NCBI GenBank assembly: GCA_963556195.1
Contig: OY744520.1
Span: 146,480,211 to 146,544,210, forward strand
DNA from: Sepiola atlantica
Taxonomy: Eukaryota > Mollusca > Cephalopoda > Sepiida > Sepiolidae
DNA: 64,000 nt
Direction: 5' to 3'
This document shows positions 58,305-64,000 of this stretch, one piece after another. Within the stretch, counting starts at the first letter, position 1; each line of letters opens with the position of its first letter. The notes under the pieces were generated by a model that ran no database searches, was not told the origin of the DNA, and saw only the letters and a list, made by a program, of their open reading frames with translations. The position numbers and the translations under genes are program-made.

Positions 58305-59542
58305 TCAAATCTCAATTAGAAAAAATATAATACAAAATATTCAACCTCGAAACGTAAAAGTTAAACGAACAATAAATGAAACAATGTCTAGGTAGTAACT
58401 AAACGGTTTCAACAAAACACAGAATAAGTACTTTATACTAATATTATATAAATAAAATAAGTAAACAAAAAATCAACTTACCTAGAAACTGAAATGTCCA
58501 TTATAGTTCGTAGCTTGCTGTTGATTTTGTCTGGCAGGGGAGAGTTGAATTTCTGTTTGATGTGTTCAACTTCACTCGGGGAAAATGACAAAAAGTTCAA
58601 AACACAGGCTTTTTTATATTCAAGCCGTTCGCAGATGTGTAACGATTTTTTAATTATTTCTATTGATTATTATTGGGTAAACCCTGCTTTATATAATGGT
58701 ATAAATGACAAGTTTTTTTTAATTAAATTTTTATAATATTTTATTCACTAAAGTTTTCAATTTGAAAATTAATCTAAAATTCTATAATTAGCCTACCAGA
58801 TTGAAAAATAACCTTTCTTTTATAAGATGAAATGATTTTTCAAAGTTGAACAAGCAATATCGCGAATGGCACAGATGTTAAAAAATAGGACTAAAAAATT
58901 GTTGTTTAAAAAATGTGGAACTAAATGCATTTGTCATTAAAATAGTTACGTAATTCAAATCAACCTGCAAAAAAAATAATCATAGTACAAGAAAAAAAAT
59001 GATATCATTAGAAAGAGGAAAGATTAAATCTTTTTTATGTATTAATTTTATAGATATAACCTGATAAATAGCCGAGATATCGTGAGTTAAATTTACGAAA
59101 ATTTCACTGTTTTTACCCGTTTTCGCAGCATAAACAGGCCAGTTTGGAATACCTATTTAAAGTCTTAGAAGCTATTTACATTCAATAATTTTATAGATAA
59201 AAATTGACAGCATTATCTTAACAAAATTAGTTATAGTTTTATAACAATTTGGTTCAAGTAATAATTTTATGACCAAACGATATTAATCAAGTTCCTGTTT
59301 TAAAAAAAATATTTTGGCAAAAAAAACTTGCAAAGTTCAAAATAAATTTTTTTTAAAATAACTCCTGGGTAAATACTGTTAGTAATTCATAAATGAAAGG
59401 AAAACATTCTGTATCTACATTTTGCTGTAATATTGCTTTTACTTATGTAAAAATATTAAAAAGAAAAATTAACAAAAATTAAAAACATTTAACTACACAA
59501 AATTAAATTAAATGTTTCGTTTTTTGTTTTTTTTGGTTTCAG
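58305..59542. other. Intron 15 end
   Basis: AT-rich with long A and T runs; nothing recognised. Confidence 0.55.
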
Positions 59543-59627
59543 GATTATGATGTTGAGTGTGTTAAAGAACACAAAATCCAAAGTGAAGTTCTGGTTCTTA
59601 AAAAATTATCTTTCACCAACATTTAAG
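59543..59627 (+). CDS. UGGT1: UGGT1 exon 16 of 17 (GT24 domain)
   Basis: After an 11.7-kb intron and acceptor GTTTCAG. One base completes Arg, then 28 codons before GTCAGT. Encodes [18 protein letters not shown] then [10 protein letters not shown], close to identical to vertebrate UGGT1. It forms the first strand-helix units of the catalytic GT-A fold. Confidence 0.98.
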
Positions 59628-60589
59628 GTCAGTTCATTTCCTGTACAGCTTAATAATTTTTATTTGAATTACAATTTTAAAAAGAAAATGGATGTTTTGG
59701 CAGGATCCTTGGGACTTACCCTCTAAAATTTTCTTTTATCTATGTGATCCTGGAGGTGAAAAATCCGGACAGACTTCTGTGGGCCACTTAACAGCTAACT
59801 ATTTAACCAATCAGAATCTTTGATATCTCTGATCCCTAACTAACTCACTCCTACCCGCCTTCCCTTGCTATTCCTCTCTTCACTCTTCTCCTCCTTGCAC
59901 TCTGCTTTGTCTTTTCCTTTGCTATGTCTCCTCCCACGTCCCTTCACTATGTCTCCTCCCACGTCCCTTCACTATGTCTCCTCACTCCCCTTCCTCCATA
60001 TTCTATCTTTTAGTTTACCAATACAAAATGTGTACAATTATATCTGCTGCACATTGAATTAAAAAAAATCTTTTTAGGAAGATTGAGCGCCAAATTTTCA
60101 GATAAAAAATAAAAAATTGTGGAGTTTTTAGCAAGGAGTTAAGTTTCCTATTTAAGTTTGCTATTACATAGTCCCCAGACTTGATTTTTCAACTGATCTT
60201 TAGCCAAAAGAAGTCTCCTCTAAAAATGGAACAGAAAAACTTTTTATTTGTATTGTGAAAAAACTCTTGCACTTCTGATGTACAAGATGGAGTCAGAATT
60301 TTTTTATATTTTAAGTTTTATTTAGACTTCAACCGAATTACAAAGTTTATTCATCAAAATATAACTCCTCATTTTATATTGCCTGTTGCCATCCTTGTGT
60401 GAGAAACTAATTTCAATACCATTTGGCTGGTGGAGAGGAAAGACATTTCCTCTACCCATTTTTAATATCATTCATATTGTTGAACCTCAACAGGAAATGA
60501 CCCACAGCTCAAAATAGGTTGTAATCTTACACTGTCTGGACTGTAGGAAGAGTGAGACAGCATTTCTAGTTAAAGTTTTTACTTGATCA
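59628..60589. other. Intron 16 first part with a small tandem repeat
   Basis: 59922-59990 holds about three copies of a 25-bp pyrimidine-rich unit, CTATGTCTCCTCCCACGTCC CTTCA. Otherwise unassigned. Confidence 0.65.
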
Positions 60590-60880
60590 CATTGGTAACG
60601 TGTGCTGGAGCATTATCATGCTGTAGGAATGCGCATCTTAATTTACCAATGCTGAATACTGTGCTTTGAAAGCATCATTATAATTGTTGCAGTCGCTGAG
60701 CATAAAGGGTAGTGCACACAGCATGATCAACTGTGTCAAAGTGCAATATCCCATGGGAATTTTACCGAACACACATGAGTTTCAAAGCTAATGTCACCTT
60801 CCTTGAAATGTATCAACCAGTTTTGTGCCACACATTCTCTGACAATTTGCCAGCCCTTCATTTTTTTCAACAGGTAGCAT
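60590..60880 (-). pseudogene. Mariner-like transposase remnant
   Basis: The minus strand gives an N-terminal piece with AQNWLIHFKEGDISFE, which resembles the helix-turn-helix end W-F-x-x-F-x-x-G-D of mariner transposases, then YAQRLQQL, then FLQHDNAPAHVTNVIK, the strongly conserved HDNAPAH block with a catalytic Asp. The middle of the gene is missing, and stops and frameshifts break what is left. Terminal inverted repeats were not found. Confidence 0.8.
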
Positions 60881-61804
60881 AAAACGGCTCTAATTCAAAT
60901 CTTTTTTTACCACTCATTATCAAATCTATAAAATAAAGAATAAGCAATCAATGTATATTTTATATATGTTATTAAATGTTATATGTGTATATCTTATATA
61001 TGATATTAAAGAATAAACAATTCAACAATGATTATAGAACAAATTGTATCAAATTATTATAGAAGATGCAAGTTGCCAAAAATCATTAGTGAAAATCTGA
61101 AACAAAAAAATGTTGTACTCAACCTAGCAAATACTTTCATTTCATAGCCTGTTATCATATTAGGCTTTGTTTAATACAGAGATTTATCATTTTTCATCAT
61201 TTTCATCTAGTATGTAAAGAAAAGTCAGATTCTTTACATTAGACCTACATAGCATTGCATCTGACGAATCGATATTTGATTCTATCTAGCCAGTTATTCA
61301 TGTAAATTTTTAGTTTGTGTCCTTTGCATAAGATTTAAAAAAAAATCCAATTGATTTCATTGAGTAAATATTAAATCTGACCTGATATTTCCTTTAGTAA
61401 GGGAAGATTCCATCATAATTTTCATTGGCTAATTAGGAATGGCTGTGTTTCTTACCAATATGCAAAATACGAAAATCTGTTCACTTGTGAGCATTGCCAA
61501 GTTAAATAACTTAATTTTTAACACGTCCAGTGGAGTGGAGTCAGTTGTGTACAATTAACTTCATTCCCCTCTAACATTGTAACTGGTAAATGAACAGAAA
61601 TTTAATTAAAAAAAAAAAGTTACCACTTTCTCGGCCAATGAGAAAAAGGTAAAGCTAGTCATGAATTAAAAAAAAAAAAAAGTTTTCAAGAAAATTCTTC
61701 AATTATCAGCCTTTTGCTGCAATCTTTATATAAACATCTCTGTAATGGTAAACTAAAATTGCCTAAGTTTTTCTAACCCTATTTCTTTTTGATTTCATTT
61801 TCAG
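60881..61804. other. Intron 16 end
   Basis: AT-rich; nothing recognised. Confidence 0.55.
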
Positions 61805-61914
61805 GATTTCATTCCTCACATGGCCGAAGAATACGGATTTGAATATGAACTTGTCCAATACAAATGGCCACGTTGGCTTAATCAGCAAAAAGAAAAACAG
61901 AGAGTTATTTGGGG
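61805..61914 (+). CDS. UGGT1: UGGT1 exon 17 of 17 in window (GT24 domain)
   Basis: Acceptor TTTTCAG, donor GTGAGT. Thirty-six codons plus two bases of a Gly codon. Encodes [19 protein letters not shown] and ends VIWG, matching the GT24 core. The next exon, which should begin with the conserved YKILFLD stretch and soon after hold the acidic metal-binding motif, lies beyond 64000. Confidence 0.98.
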
Positions 61915-64000
61915 GTGAGTCTTTCTCTTTCATTCATTTATTTATTTTTTCAATATTTCTTTTACCGAGAGAGTGATTAATTAGTGGAATAAGTAATGTA
62001 AGTAATGTAAATAGTTTTAAAAATATTATTCACGTCTTTCAAATTATGCTCCGGGAAGTAATTAGATCTATCCTTGTATAGGCCTTAAATATTGCAAGAA
62101 CGATTTTCATTGGCTGATGCTATCCGTCCATGTCACATATAGTCTTTTTTGGGGTCCTGTTTTTGAGTTAAAGTTGCCAACTTGTTATATCAAGAAGATA
62201 ACTTTTCTTACCTCAAATTTTCTGTATTTCTTTTACATTTATTTTTCTTATCTCAACTAATTTTTAGATTTTTTAATTTTTTTCAAGAATTGATTTTTAT
62301 TTACAAAAACAAAAACAAAATTTCGATTTGTTTTGAAATAGAAATGAAGAAAACATTTTTTTATTGGCTAGTTAAAAGAAAACAACTTTCTCATCGGAAG
62401 ACAAAATAAAAAAACATTAAAAATGCAATTTCATTGGCTATTAGAATTTAATATATTTTTGAATTCATAAATAGAAATTTTTTTAAATGTCAGACTTCGG
62501 ACGTCCTTGTACCACTAAGAAATTTATTGTAGACTATATATTCACTCCAGTCGAAATCTTTAATTTCGACTGTACTTCTTTTTTCTTTTTTTTTTTGCTT
62601 GCACCAAAACTAATGAAAAATCAAGTCTATATTGCAGCTTTCCTAGGTTTAATAGTTAATTCTAACAAGTATGGAGCATGCAAAATACAAAGGATTTTGA
62701 CCAAAATAACAAATAATATAGATGGATGCGCTGTAGACTTACTTAAAATCTAAAAATAAATTTAGATAAAAAATAAACGTAGAAGAAATATGGAAAATTT
62801 GATATGACAGATTGGCAACTTTTTTCTGTCATGCAATTTAGTCTGCAATGTTTATGTGGTGCATGGTATGATCTTTTATTCGAGAGGATATTTTTTTGTT
62901 GATAAATGCTTGGGTTGAACGAGTCTGGTTTAAAACCTGAAACTTCCAGTAAAACCAGTTTATCACTGATAATAGACTTTGTAGCATCTACAAAATGCAT
63001 TTTACAATTAACTGATTTTGTGATTATGATATAGAGTATAGATTGCATGGACAGCATTGAGAGCTTTCAGATGCAACTTTTGAAAGTGATATCGAAGTGG
63101 AAGAGAAGAATGAAGGAAACGGGAATATAAAAAAGTTAATGAAATAATCTTTTTTTACCGACGTACTCATAAAAGCATGAAATTAAAAAAAAAATTATTT
63201 TGCCATATTTTTTTTTTATAGAAATGCAAAGACAATTGTATTTTGTCAACTGGGTTTATGATTAAAAATGTTTGCCTTTTTTTAACTTGAACATTTTGTA
63301 AAAGCTTTTAAGTTTTGCTTTTTCTATTTTTGCAAAGTTATTATAGATGTATTGCTATTTTATTCATGGCTGATAGAGAAAGTTGGGCTTCATATCTTTT
63401 TGAGTGGCATCTGATCTGACAGGCTCCTAGATGATATTTCACATATCTATAACCATTTGACTACATAAATTCCCAATCTTTTTTGTTTTTTGCTTATTTA
63501 ATTAACCTGGATCTCCACTTTTTAGTGGAATTCCACTTTTTTTTAAAATTCAGAATAAGCAGATTTATGCTTAAATCACTGATTGATGCGAGTTCTTTGC
63601 TCTTTGGTCGAAAAAAAATAAGATAAAGCTGATTTCTGTCAAATCGTTAGAGCCTTACCTCCTTATTTTTTCGTCATTATTTGGTTATATTTTATTTTGC
63701 TTTCTTCCTCTCTCGTTTTCTCTTTTTTTCTGTTTTCCTGTTTTTTCTCTCTTCCTCTTTTCATTTCTTTTCTCTCTTATGACAGTTCTCTCTGAAAACT
63801 GAAAATGTTAATTTTGCTGTGTAGGCTAAGACTTCAAACGTTTCATGAAGGGAGTAGCGAGTTAGATGACTTTTTTTAATCAAAGAATGCCCTCCTGCCT
63901 CCTTTCCCCCACATACACACTTGGTGTCTTTAATTATTACTTTCTTAGTTGAAACTGATTATAGTTGTTCAGGAAAAAAATTGTTTTTGCGCTGACCTCT
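61915..64000. other. Start of the next UGGT1 intron, to the window end
   Basis: AT-rich, with a pyrimidine-rich tract at 63690-63785. No exon matching the next UGGT segment is found, so this intron runs past the window. Confidence 0.6.

Larger units (their letters stand above)
2004..61914 (+). other. UGGT1: UGGT1 locus, 17 internal exons of a gene running off both window ends
   Basis: The conceptual product is UDP-glucose:glycoprotein glucosyltransferase. This soluble enzyme of the ER lumen adds one glucose from UDP-glucose to N-glycans of misfolded glycoproteins, so that calnexin and calreticulin rebind them. The 17 exons give 615 complete codons in one continuous frame, with AG acceptors and GT donors throughout. 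By the published family architecture they cover the end of the second thioredoxin-like domain, the third, part of the fourth, both beta-sandwiches, an acidic linker and roughly the first 85 residues of the GT24 domain. The N-terminus, signal peptide, most of the catalytic domain with its metal-binding acidic motif, and the ER-retention tail lie outside. Animals may have one or two UGGT paralogues; the 1 in the symbol follows general similarity. Confidence 0.95.

Overview
The window is an AT-rich stretch of animal nuclear DNA. It carries the middle of one protein-coding gene and a thick load of decayed transposable elements. The gene is UDP-glucose:glycoprotein glucosyltransferase (UGGT1), the folding sensor of the endoplasmic reticulum. 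Seventeen internal exons (52-204 bp, 1,849 coding bases in all) lie on the + strand between 2004 and 61914. Every junction has AG/GT borders and the reading frame is continuous through all 17. The first coding exons lie before the window; most of the GT24 catalytic domain lies after it. Nearly all the remaining sequence is intron, up to 11.7 kb long. Long introns, TA and CT microsatellites, RTE/CR1/I-like LINE debris and tRNA-, 5S- and U2-related retroposons suggest a mollusc, most likely a cephalopod such as Octopus. That assignment is inference.

Layout: 1-1720, I-like LINE debris with a nested RTE-like piece and a short dispersed repeat. 2004-2102, first visible exon, followed about 125 bp later by a 31-bp minisatellite of about 44 units. 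5.2-6.5 kb, microsatellites. 7.9-18.7 kb, exons 2-6 with a U2 snRNA-headed retroposon (9.8-10.1 kb) and CR1-like fragments. 20.6-21.7 kb, an internally deleted gypsy element ending in a recognisable LTR. 25-27 kb, an RT fragment, a short repeat and a foldback element. 27.4-29.6 kb, a second broken gypsy-like element on the minus strand. 30.9-47.8 kb, exons 9-15 with a 5S rRNA-like sequence, CR1-like and RTE-like fragments and tRNA-like SINEs. 47.8-59.5 kb, the largest intron, holding a 2-kb palindrome with about 600-bp arms, a second foldback element split by an insertion, and a hairpin-bounded block with two tandem arrays. 59.5-61.9 kb, the last two exons and a mariner remnant.

No second host gene, functional RNA gene, CRISPR array or operon is supported. 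The most interesting signals are the long intronic inverted repeats (likely dsRNA in the pre-mRNA), the U2-headed retroposon family, a minisatellite whose unit resembles a paired 3' and 5' splice site, and a hairpin-ended element family sitting beside TA repeats.
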